Shown here piece after piece: positions 1 to 6,024 of a DNA stretch of 7,460 nt; position 1 is the stretch's first letter; the number at the start of each line of letters is the position of its first letter. Origin of the DNA: Clostridia bacterium (GTDB taxonomy: Bacteria; Bacillota_A; Clostridia; Oscillospirales; CAG-272); contig JAFQPF010000115.1 in NCBI GenBank assembly GCA_017411885.1, forward strand, positions 1 through 7,460, in the 5' to 3' direction. The notes below the pieces were generated by a model that was not told where the DNA came from, ran no database searches, and saw nothing but the letters and a program-made list of their open reading frames with translations. Made by a program: the position numbers and the translations under genes.

Positions 1-12
1 GTTCTCTCTTTC

Positions 13-210
13 TTATCCAAAGATCCCTTCCAGTTCTTTTCCGAAGGGTTTCCCAGAGGTTCTGTGTTCCTGCAGCTGTTCCAGACAGACAGGAAATTGC
101 CCCAGCGCCTCCTCATAAAGCCGCAGCAGCTGTCCGTTGGCACTCCGGCCCACAGGGTCCGGGCAATTTTCCATCAGCAGTCCCGGATTCGCACCGCCCA
201 TCCACCTGAG
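13..210 (-). other. Foreign-looking coding segment fused in frame to recN
   Basis: About 65 codons after residue 262 of the recN frame (counted from the ATG at 996) do not resemble RecN. The residues are Trp/Gly/Pro-rich at first (RWMGGANPG), then contain ENCPDPVGRSANG, then an amphipathic stretch with RLYEEALGQFP, and end EGIFG-stop. Leucine codons here are CTG in 8 of 10 cases, while I found no CTG in the preceding ~260 recN codons, where CTT dominates. Neither other minus-strand frame reads as RecN, so a simple frameshift does not explain it. It looks like the real C-terminal part of another gene from a genome with different codon preference. After the stop, GAAAGAGAG at 3-11 could be a ribosome binding site for a further gene outside the window. 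I do not recognise the protein family. The exact junction is uncertain by roughly 10-20 bases around 205-215. Confidence 0.7.
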
Positions 211-990
211 CATAAGCGCGCCCGATGCCTTTTCGATAAGGTCATACGCGCAAAGTCCACCCGGATTGCGCGCAAGCGCACGGTAGACAAACTCCGAACC
301 CTTTATAAGCTTTTCGGCGTTCTGTAATTTTCTTCTTCTTTCCTCAAGCCTTTCGTCCTCGCCGGGCTTTAAGGAAAGTGCCTCTATATCCTTTATCTGA
401 TACTCCAAAAGCTCGCGCATACGCTCCTTTTCCTTGCCCGTTTCCAAAAGAGCCGAGAGCTTATGTGCGATCTGCTTATATTCACGGTATACGCTTTGGT
501 ATTTATCCTTTGCTGTGTCTATTTCAAAGCCTGACTTAGCGTAGGCATCAAGATAATCGATATGACTGTTATTATCAAGAAGCGTCTGGCTTTCGTGCTG
601 TGACTGGATGCTTATAAGAAGCTTTCCCACTTCTCTTAAAAGCGAAACCTGTACCGTTTGCATATTTATCTTCGCCTGAGTACGGCCGTCGGCGTATATG
701 GTACGCGTTATCTGCAAGGTACCGTCCTCGTCCGGCATTATATCAAGCGCGGCAAGAGCATTTGCCGTTTGTGTGTCAAGCGCGCAGAACACCGCGCTTA
801 CCCTTGCAAAATCCTCGCCCGTGCGTATAAGCTCTCTTGAGCTTCGCGCGCCGAGAAGCAAGCATATACTGTCTATTATTATAGATTTTCCGGCTCCGGT
901 CTCGCCCGTAAGCGCGGTAAAGCCTTCGGAAAAATCTATGTCAAGCTTTTTTATTACCGCTATATTTTCGATGTGAAGAAATGATAGCAT
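13..990 (-). pseudogene. recN: RecN DNA repair ATPase, N-terminal half joined to a non-RecN tail
   Basis: RecN is an SMC-like ATPase of about 550-570 residues that acts early at DNA double-strand breaks. Seen: from the ATG at 988-990, MLSFLHIENIAVI opens the family-typical N-terminus, Walker A GETGAGKS lies at residues 29-36, the QSQHESQTLL segment (family GQHEHQ-like) at about 129-138, and a charged coiled-coil arm follows to about residue 260. The remaining coiled coil, the ABC signature and Walker B are missing. Instead, about 65 unrelated residues lead to a TAA at 13-15, giving 325 residues. An ATG at 994-996 is in frame, but GAAAGGG at 999-1005 is only 2 bases from it and 8 bases from the ATG at 990, which also matches family starts. 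It lies 26 bases after argR, its usual clostridial neighbour. The product could not form the two-part ATPase head, so I call it disrupted. An assembly chimera is the main alternative to a real truncation. Confidence 0.85.
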
Positions 991-998
991 AGTCATTT

Positions 999-1005
999 CC
1001 CTTTC
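999..1005 (-). promoter_or_regulatory. Ribosome binding site deciding the recN start
   Basis: The minus strand reads GAAAGGG, 8 bases before the ATG at 988-990 but only 2 bases before the upstream in-frame ATG at 994-996. The spacing favours the downstream start, which also gives the usual RecN N-terminus (ML.FL.I.N.A.I). Confidence 0.6.
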
Positions 1006-1016
1006 ATATAAAAGGC

Positions 1017-1463
1017 TTATTTAAGATTTTCGATCTCTTCCTTTAACTGCTTTGCCGCCTGCTCGGTGCGCATTACGATAAGTATGGTATCATCCCCGGC
1101 AACGCATCCGACTATAGTGTCCGAATGCATCGAATCGATAGCCGCCGCGGCACCCTGTGCCATACCTGCGATGGTTTTTACAACAGTTATATTCTGCGCA
1201 AAGTCGACCTTGTTTACCGATGCGGCAAGAAGCTCCTTATGGATCGAGCTTTTCTTATCCTTGTTTTCCTTGACAAGGTCATATCTGCTTCTTTTATCCG
1301 CAGTAACCGTTTTTACAAGCTTAAGCTCGCGGATATCCCGCGATACTGTAGCCTGCGTTACGTTAAAGCCGCTTTTCTTAAGAAGCTCGGAAAGCTCCTC
1401 TTGGGTTTCTATCACCCTTTCGCTTATCAGCTCAATGATCTTTTCCTGTCTTGCGTTTTTCAT
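1017..1463 (-). CDS. argR: Arginine repressor ArgR/AhrC
   Basis: ArgR is a hexameric, arginine-responsive DNA-binding regulator that represses arginine biosynthesis and, in Bacillota, can activate catabolism. Seen: 148 residues from the ATG at 1461-1463, close to the usual ~150. The N-terminal winged-helix domain begins MKNARQEKI and has the recognition-helix motif QATVSRDI at 37-44. The C-terminal oligomerisation and arginine-binding domain carries VVKTIAGMAQGAA (about 94-106) and GDDT at 123-126, the acidic pair known in the family to contact arginine. A longer in-frame version from a GTG at 1484 adds seven residues without homology. I prefer the ATG because AAAGGTG lies 10 bases upstream and ArgR proteins normally start MK..RQ..I. 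It sits between nadK and recN, the standard clostridial order, which suggests a role beyond a local arginine operon. I see no clear ARG box near it. Confidence 0.95.
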   Translation of the reverse strand: MKNARQEKIIELISERVIETQEELSELLKKSGFNVTQATVSRDIRELKLVKTVTADKRSRYDLVKENKDKKSSIHKELLAASVNKVDFAQNITVVKTIAGMAQGAAAAIDSMHSDTIVGCVAGDDTILIVMRTEQAAKQLKEEIENLK

Positions 1464-1473
1464 TAAATAACCG

Positions 1474-1480
1474 CACCTTT
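1474..1480 (-). promoter_or_regulatory. Ribosome binding site for argR
   Basis: The minus strand reads AAAGGTG, 10 bases before the ATG at 1461-1463. It supports this start over the in-frame GTG at 1482-1484, which lies upstream of the site. Confidence 0.5.
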
Positions 1481-1483
1481 CCA

Positions 1484-1497
1484 CGGGAAGACTCCCG
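1484..1497 (-). other. Small hairpin in the nadK-argR gap
   Basis: A perfect 5-bp inverted repeat, CGGGA and TCCCG around a 4-base loop, lies in the 50-base gap between the nadK stop and the argR ATG. No run of U follows in the mRNA, so it is not a normal intrinsic terminator. It could stabilise or process the message, or simply be chance. Confidence 0.35.
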
Positions 1498-1513
1498 ATT
1501 TACAGTTTTTTGC

Positions 1514-2377
1514 TTAATTTTCCGCCATTTTTTTGCGAAGCACCTCGTAAAACGAGCTTTTTCTGACTCTTACGAAAAGTGCCGTATGCTTGCTTTTTTT
1601 AATGCTGACGTATTCGCCCGGCTTAATGCCGTATTCATCGCTTCCGTCCGCCGACACGTTTATCTGTGTGCGCCCCGCATTTACAAGCTTAAGCTCTGTA
1701 TCGGGCGAAAAAAGCATCGGACGTGCCATAAGCGAATGAGTGCATATCGGCACGATGCTTATACATTCAAGCATCGGGTCTATCACAGGTCCGCCTGCGG
1801 CAAGTGAATATGCCGTTGAGCCTGTCGGTGTTGAGGCTATGACTCCATCTCCCCTGAAGGCACCGACGTGTGTGCCGAATTTCCCCTCAAAAATATCAAC
1901 GTCTACCACTCTGTTTGTGTTTCCGCGGCTGGTCAGCACGATATCGTTAAGCGCAAAAGCCGTGCTCGTTTCGCCGTCAGCCTTTACTATCTTATAATCG
2001 AGCATCATCCGCTTTTCAAGCGTGTAGCTTCCGTCAAGTATATCCTCAAGCAGATCGGTTTCGTCAAGCTCAAGCTCGGCAAGATATCCGAGTCTGCCGA
2101 GATTGATTCCAAGTATCGGAATACTATATAGCGCCGCAATTCTTGCCGTATGTATTATAGAGCCGTCGCCGCCGGTCACGACAGCAAGCTCCGCGCTTTT
2201 ATAAAGCTCTGCTTCGTCAAGCGGGATTATATTTGCATTTTTTTCAAAATAATGCGCGTATTCAAGTGGTACAAGGACCTTTTTTTCAAGAGAGGTTATC
2301 TTTTGCGCAACTCTTTTTGCGCAGGCAAGCTCTCTATCCTTATTCTCATTCGGTATCAGGGCAATATTACTTATCAA
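1514..2377 (-). CDS. nadK: ATP-NAD kinase (NAD kinase)
   Basis: NadK phosphorylates NAD to NADP in the cytosol, the only route to NADP(H). Seen: 287 residues, normal for the family. GGDGS at 69-73 is the nucleotide-binding GGDG motif. INLGRLGYL at about 91-99 and ALNDIVL at 142-148 are conserved strands. GDGVIASTPTGSTAYSLAAG at 176-195 is the NAD-binding signature. The C-terminus ends with the typical F..VL..K segment. The start codon is TTG at 2375-2377, supported by AGAGGAG at 2386-2392 with 8-base spacing; no better in-frame ATG precedes the conserved N-terminus. Only 5 bases separate it from the tlyA stop, and its ribosome binding site lies partly inside tlyA, so translation is probably coupled. 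A TTG start would tend to keep expression modest. Confidence 0.96.
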   Translation of the reverse strand: MISNIALIPNENKDRELACAKRVAQKITSLEKKVLVPLEYAHYFEKNANIIPLDEAELYKSAELAVVTGGDGSIIHTARIAALYSIPILGINLGRLGYLAELELDETDLLEDILDGSYTLEKRMMLDYKIVKADGETSTAFALNDIVLTSRGNTNRVVDVDIFEGKFGTHVGAFRGDGVIASTPTGSTAYSLAAGGPVIDPMLECISIVPICTHSLMARPMLFSPDTELKLVNAGRTQINVSADGSDEYGIKPGEYVSIKKSKHTALFVRVRKSSFYEVLRKKMAEN

Positions 2378-2382
2378 TGCTC

Positions 2383-3165
2383 TTACTCCTCTCTTACGAC
2401 CGACTGTATTTTGTCACGTGTCGGGATATCTCCCGGCTTTTCGCGTTTAACGTAGCAGGCTAAAAATTCACGGTTTCCGTCACCGCCGAGTATCGGGGAG
2501 GCGGTAATGCCTGTGCATACAAGCCCGAAGCTGTTTGCGCTGCCGATCACCTTTTCGATGACGCGCTCGTGTATTTTTTTATCCTTAACGATGCCGCCCT
2601 TGCCGATATTTTCCCGTCCTGCCTCAAATTGCGGCTTAATAAGACCTATATATATTCCGTCCGGCTTAAGTATTTTACAGATCGCTTCAAAAACGAGTGT
2701 CTGCGATATAAACGAAAGATCGCTCGTTACGATATCGACCTTTTGCCCGAGAGTCTCTTCGGTTATATACCTCGCATTAACCCCCTCAAGCACGCATACA
2801 CGCTTATCTTTTGCCACATCCGGATGGAGCTGACCGTGGCCGATGTCTATCGCCCACAGCTTTTTAATATTATCCTCAAGCATTACCTGGCAAAAGCCGC
2901 CGGTCGATGCTCCGAGATCTGCCGCGCAAAGTCCGTCAAAGCTTATGCCGAAGCACTCCTTTGCAAAGGCGAGCTTATGCGCCGCACGGCTCACGTACTC
3001 GTGCTCTGACCTGTCTACGCTGACCTTTTGACCTTCGCCTATCTCAAATGACGGCTTGGCCACCACCCTGCCGTCGACCTTAACAAGCCCTTTTTTTATC
3101 ATATCGGTTGCCCGCGTGCGGCTTGGTGCGATACCGTTTTCGGCAAGATACGTATCTATTCTCAT
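2383..3165 (-). CDS. tlyA: TlyA-type rRNA 2'-O-methyltransferase (hemolysin-like)
   Basis: TlyA proteins methylate ribose 2'-OH groups of cytidines in 16S and/or 23S rRNA using S-adenosylmethionine; older annotations call them hemolysins. Seen, numbering from the ATG at 3163-3165 (260 residues): an N-terminal S4 RNA-binding domain beginning MRIDTYL with SRTRATDMIKKG (about 15-26) and KVDG; the linker YVSRAAHKL at 57-65; the SAM-binding DLGASTGGF at 83-91; AIDIGHGQLH (about 105-114); SDLSFIS at 148-154; KPQFEAG at 177-183; GKGGIVKD; and GNREFL at 230-235. These include the Lys-Asp-Lys-Glu positions expected of this Rossmann methyltransferase. An in-frame GTG directly before the ATG is only 3 bases from the AAAGGAG site, so the ATG is the better start. 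It follows the DUF212 gene by 18 bases and precedes nadK by 5. Confidence 0.95.
   Translation of the reverse strand: MRIDTYLAENGIAPSRTRATDMIKKGLVKVDGRVVAKPSFEIGEGQKVSVDRSEHEYVSRAAHKLAFAKECFGISFDGLCAADLGASTGGFCQVMLEDNIKKLWAIDIGHGQLHPDVAKDKRVCVLEGVNARYITEETLGQKVDIVTSDLSFISQTLVFEAICKILKPDGIYIGLIKPQFEAGRENIGKGGIVKDKKIHERVIEKVIGSANSFGLVCTGITASPILGGDGNREFLACYVKREKPGDIPTRDKIQSVVREE
2386..2392 (-). promoter_or_regulatory. Ribosome binding site supporting the TTG start of nadK
   Basis: The minus strand reads AGAGGAG inside the last codons of tlyA, 8 bases before the TTG at 2375-2377. Its strength and spacing make the rare TTG start credible. Confidence 0.65.
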
Positions 3166-3171
3166 CACGGG

Positions 3172-3178
3172 CTCCTTT
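3172..3178 (-). promoter_or_regulatory. Ribosome binding site deciding the tlyA start
   Basis: The minus strand reads AAAGGAG. It is 6 bases from the ATG at 3163-3165 and only 3 bases from the adjacent GTG at 3166-3168, so the ATG is favoured. Confidence 0.65.
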
Positions 3179-3183
3179 CTTGC

Positions 3184-3633
3184 TTATACGGGAAACGTTG
3201 CGCCGATTATTATGCCAAGCACCGCGCCCACCGTTACCTGAAACGGTGTGTGTCCGATAAGCTCCTTAAGATTCTTCTCCATATACTCGGTCTTACCCTT
3301 GGCAAGGTCCTCGACTATTCTGTTAAGCACCTTTGCCTGCTCACCTGCCGCGCGTCTTACGCCTGCGGCATCGTACATCACCACAAATGCGAATACCGAT
3401 GCAAGCGCAAACTCTATGCTTGCTGCCGAGCATATCCTCATTATCATTACCGCAAGCGAGCATACCGTTGCCGAATGTGAGCTTGGCATACCGCCCGAGG
3501 ACATAAGAAGCGCGAAATCTATCTTCTTTTCCTGTATCAGATTTATAATTATTTTTATTACCTGCGCCGTAAACCACGCCGTCAGCGCGGCAAGCAGGGC
3601 TTTATTATCAAGAAAATCCAAAAAATAATTCAT
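3184..3633 (-). CDS. Divergent PAP2 family membrane protein (DUF212, YuiD-like)
   Basis: This is a small integral membrane protein of the DUF212 family, distantly related to PAP2 phosphatases. Seen: 149 residues with hydrophobic, probably membrane-spanning segments at about 11-32, 53-70, 75-88 and 133-147. It has the family motifs SSGGMPSSHSA at 45-55 (a PAP2-like PSxH motif), YDAAGVRRAAG at 87-97, QAKVLN at 99-104 and LKELIGHTPFQV at 122-133, where His128 would match the second catalytic histidine of PAP2 enzymes. By family analogy the substrate could be a lipid or isoprenoid phosphate, but that is not proven for DUF212. The neighbour ispA makes polyprenyl diphosphate, so a role near prenyl-phosphate metabolism is a reasonable inference. 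The ribosome binding site is weak, and the gene follows ispA by 34 bases. In clostridial relatives it usually sits beside dxs, which is missing here. Confidence 0.9.
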   Translation of the reverse strand: MNYFLDFLDNKALLAALTAWFTAQVIKIIINLIQEKKIDFALLMSSGGMPSSHSATVCSLAVMIMRICSAASIEFALASVFAFVVMYDAAGVRRAAGEQAKVLNRIVEDLAKGKTEYMEKNLKELIGHTPFQVTVGAVLGIIIGATFPV

Positions 3634-3667
3634 AGGTTGATTTTACCGCCGTTTTTGCTTTACGATC

Positions 3668-4555
3668 CTATTTTTTTCTTTTCACAACGTAGTAGGCAAG
3701 CTCTGCAAGTGTCTGCGAACCGGAAAAAGCGGAAAGTGCCTGCTTTGCCGCCTCTGCGTGATTTTTTGCCTCGTCATACGCTTTTTCTATGCTCATAAAC
3801 GTGAGAAAGGTCACCTTGCCGTTTTCCTTATCGCTTCCGACAGGCTTTCCAAGCTCGCTTTCGTCTGCAGTCGCGTCAAGAATATCGTCTGTTATCTGAA
3901 AGGCAAGTCCGAGCGCTTCTCCGTACTTATCCGCCGATTCAAGTGCCTTGTCATCCGCCCCTGCCGCAATTACGCCAAGCTTTGCCGCGCATCTTATAAG
4001 CGCGCCGGTCTTGAGCGCGTGCAGCTTTTTAAGCTTGTTGATATCAATGCTTTTGCCTTCGCTTTCAAGGTCTATCGTCTGACCTCCAACCATACCCTCT
4101 ATACCCGAAAGGCTTGAGAGCAATTTCACCGCGCGTATCTTTGCGCTGTCAGGTAACGCTTTGGCATCGGCGATTATTTCAAAGGCATAGGTCAATAGTC
4201 CGTCCCCCGCCAGAAGCGCGAATTCCTCGCCGTATACCTTATGGCAGGTCGGCTTTCCGCGCCTGAGATCGTCATTATCCATACACGGAAGGTCATCGTG
4301 GATAAGCGAATAGGTATGCACGCATTCAAGCGCGCAGGCTAAGGACATGGATGCACTTACATCTCCCCCAAAAAGCTTGCAGAATTCGTTTACGATAAAC
4401 GGTCTTATTCTTTTTCCGCCCGCAAGCGCGCTGTAGCGCATAGCATCGCTCACTCTCATTATATCGGCATCATTATGCTTAAAATATTCCGCAAAGGCTT
4501 TTTCAAATTCCTCTGCCGAAGTGCGGAGTGTATTTTCTATACTCATATTGCTCAT
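3668..4555 (-). CDS. ispA: Farnesyl diphosphate synthase (short-chain polyprenyl synthetase)
   Basis: IspA condenses dimethylallyl diphosphate with two isopentenyl diphosphates to give farnesyl diphosphate (C15), the precursor of undecaprenyl and quinone side chains. Seen: 295 residues, normal length. GGKRIRP at 46-52 binds isopentenyl diphosphate. The first Asp-rich motif is DDLPCMD at 87-93, in the DDxxxxD form with the two-residue insertion typical of bacterial type II farnesyl synthases, with Tyr82 five residues before it. GMVGGQ lies at 154-159. The second Asp-rich motif, DDILD, is at 223-227, and GKPVGSDKENGK follows. These features favour a C15 product over longer chains. The ATG at 4553-4555 overlaps the xseB TGA by four bases (ATGA) and has only a weak GGTGA-like site, so translation probably depends on coupling to xseB. 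A second ATG three codons in (4544-4546) has no better site. Confidence 0.95.
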   Translation of the reverse strand: MSNMSIENTLRTSAEEFEKAFAEYFKHNDADIMRVSDAMRYSALAGGKRIRPFIVNEFCKLFGGDVSASMSLACALECVHTYSLIHDDLPCMDNDDLRRGKPTCHKVYGEEFALLAGDGLLTYAFEIIADAKALPDSAKIRAVKLLSSLSGIEGMVGGQTIDLESEGKSIDINKLKKLHALKTGALIRCAAKLGVIAAGADDKALESADKYGEALGLAFQITDDILDATADESELGKPVGSDKENGKVTFLTFMSIEKAYDEAKNHAEAAKQALSAFSGSQTLAELAYYVVKRKK

Positions 4556-4788
4556 TCGTTCACCGGCTTGAAATCCTTTTGTTCAATGCTTCCGTTTTCG
4601 CCCGATACAAGTATCTTCACTCTTTGCTCAACGTTATCAAGCATTGACGAGCAAAGCTTTACAAGCCCTGCGCCCTCCTCGAAAAGCTCAAGCGATTTAT
4701 CAAGCGGCGCGCTTCCGTTATCAAGAAGCCCCACTATTTCCTCAAGGCGCGCAAGCGCCTGTTCAAAGCTTAAATTTTTCTCGCTCAT
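4552..4788 (-). CDS. xseB: Exonuclease VII small subunit
   Basis: XseB is the small helical subunit that binds several copies per XseA and is needed for exonuclease VII activity. Seen: 78 residues with the family pattern SFEQALARLEEIVGLLDNG at 7-25, PLDKSLELFEEGAGLVKLC at 28-46, and a continuing helix MLDNVEQRVKIL. Length and motif order match the family. Its ATG shares one base with the xseA stop (TAATG), and AAAGGAG at 4797-4803 lies 8 bases upstream inside xseA. This supports co-translation of the two subunits. Confidence 0.96.
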   Translation of the reverse strand: MSEKNLSFEQALARLEEIVGLLDNGSAPLDKSLELFEEGAGLVKLCSSMLDNVEQRVKILVSGENGSIEQKDFKPVNE

Positions 4789-6008
4789 TATTTTTTCTCC
4801 TTTATCGAAGTTACTTTACCTTTAACCTCGCCGTCGCTCGTGCTAAAGGCGAAATCATCGCCTATATTTACCTGCTTTACGCTTTTTACAAGCGTACCGT
4901 CATCAAGGAATACCGCCGAATATCCGCGCGATATTACCGACATCGGATTTAGTGCCTGAAGCCTTGCGGTCTGCAGGGCAAACGCCTGCTTTTTCTTTTC
5001 AAAAAGCATACCGAAGGCATTATCAAGCCTGTCGGATGCGTTCATCACGAGCATCCGCTTATCCTCAAGCATATATCTTGGCGAAGTCAGCGCACGACTG
5101 TTTTTCGCCGCCTCAAGCCTGTGCCTTGCAAGCTCGGTCTTTTTCGCAAGCGACATCTCCATTCGCGAAACCACGTTTGAAAACTTACGCTTAAGCTCAC
5201 CCGTATCGGGCACGGCAAGCTCTGCCGCCGCCGAAGGTGTCGGCGCTCTCATATCCGCCGCGAAATCGCATATGGTAAAATCGGTTTCGTGTCCTACCGC
5301 CGAGATCACCGGGATTCTGCTTGCGGCGACCTCTCTGGCAAGGGCTTCATCGTTAAACGCCCACAAATCCTCGATAGATCCGCCTCCGCGGCCGATAATT
5401 ATTACGTCCGCGACGCTGTTTTCGTTAAAATACTTAAGCGCGCGTATAAGCTGCTCGGGTGCGCCGTCGCCCTGCACAAGCGAGGGATACAAAATTATCT
5501 GTGCAAAGGGAAATCTTCTTCCCGTGACGTTTATCATATCCCTTACCGCCGCACCTGTCGGCGAGGTTATTATTCCCACTCTTGACGGAATTTTGGGAAG
5601 AGGACGTTTTCTTGCCCTGTCAAAAAGTCCCTCTGCTTCAAGCTTGCGCTTTAGCTGCTCGTATCTGATATAAAGGCTTCCCACTCCGTCAGGCTCCATA
5701 TCGTCCGCGTAAAGCTGATAATCGCCCGAGCGGACAAAGCCCGAAATTCTGCCGTGTACTATTACCTTCATTCCGTTTTCGGGCAAAAACTTCAATTTTG
5801 AATTACTGCCCTTGAACATTACGGCCCTGAGCGTTCCGCCCTCATCCTTGAGCGTAAAGTAGAAATGCCCGGTTCTGTGGTTGACGAAGTTTGATATCTC
5901 GCCCTTTATATAAAGCGAAGTCAACATAGGAGCGCGGTCAAGAAGCATTTTTACGTATTCGTTGACTTCGGTAACGCTCAGCACTTTTTCGTCGTTATTT
6001 ATTTCCAC
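4788..6008 (-). CDS. xseA: Exonuclease VII large subunit
   Basis: XseA is the catalytic subunit of exonuclease VII, which degrades single-stranded DNA from both ends to oligonucleotides during repair. Seen: 406 residues, slightly short but within the usual 400-450. An N-terminal OB-fold runs to about residue 105 (LSVTEVNEYVK, YIKGEISNF, GHFYFTLKD). The catalytic domain has GIITSPTGAAVRDM at 145-158, GRGGGSIEDLWAFND at 206-220, and SAVGHETDFTICDFAAD at 236-252 with MRAPTPSAAAELA at 253-265. A coiled-coil region (about 270-350) binds XseB, and the C-terminal NPMSVISRGYS segment is at 354-364. The start is GTG at 6006-6008, supported by the strong site AAAAGGAGGG at 6015-6024. It follows the TsaD-like gene by 14 bases and overlaps xseB by one base. 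Confidence 0.97.
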   Translation of the reverse strand: MEINNDEKVLSVTEVNEYVKMLLDRAPMLTSLYIKGEISNFVNHRTGHFYFTLKDEGGTLRAVMFKGSNSKLKFLPENGMKVIVHGRISGFVRSGDYQLYADDMEPDGVGSLYIRYEQLKRKLEAEGLFDRARKRPLPKIPSRVGIITSPTGAAVRDMINVTGRRFPFAQIILYPSLVQGDGAPEQLIRALKYFNENSVADVIIIGRGGGSIEDLWAFNDEALAREVAASRIPVISAVGHETDFTICDFAADMRAPTPSAAAELAVPDTGELKRKFSNVVSRMEMSLAKKTELARHRLEAAKNSRALTSPRYMLEDKRMLVMNASDRLDNAFGMLFEKKKQAFALQTARLQALNPMSVISRGYSAVFLDDGTLVKSVKQVNIGDDFAFSTSDGEVKGKVTSIKEKK

Positions 6009-6014
6009 CGCGAT

Positions 6015-6024
6015 CCCTCCTTTT
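6015..6024 (-). promoter_or_regulatory. Strong ribosome binding site supporting the GTG start of xseA
   Basis: The minus strand reads AAAAGGAGGG, a near-perfect Shine-Dalgarno sequence 6 bases before the GTG at 6006-6008. It overlaps the TAA of the TsaD-like gene at 6023-6025. Confidence 0.75.

Noticed and set aside
13..210. Frameshift explanation for the odd recN end
   Set aside because: The other two minus-strand frames of this stretch contain stops or unrelated residues and do not restore RecN-like sequence.
1066..1470. Plus-strand open frame of 134 codons opposite argR
   Set aside because: It is the complement of a clear ArgR gene; the Ser/Thr/Ile-rich translation is an antisense artefact of the codon bias.
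1464..1484. Longer argR starting at the GTG at 1484
   Set aside because: The extra seven residues do not match ArgR N-termini, and the visible ribosome binding site lies downstream of that GTG.
1484..1497. Intrinsic terminator after nadK
   Set aside because: The hairpin has only 5 pairs and no U-run follows, and the downstream argR and recN are in the usual operon order.
2569..3009. Plus-strand open frame of 146 codons opposite tlyA
   Set aside because: It lies wholly opposite a gene with complete TlyA motifs, and its translation shows no recognisable motif.
3341..3577. Second minus-strand open frame inside the DUF212 gene
   Set aside because: It is in another frame of a gene whose own frame carries all family motifs; no supporting ribosome binding site or homology was seen.
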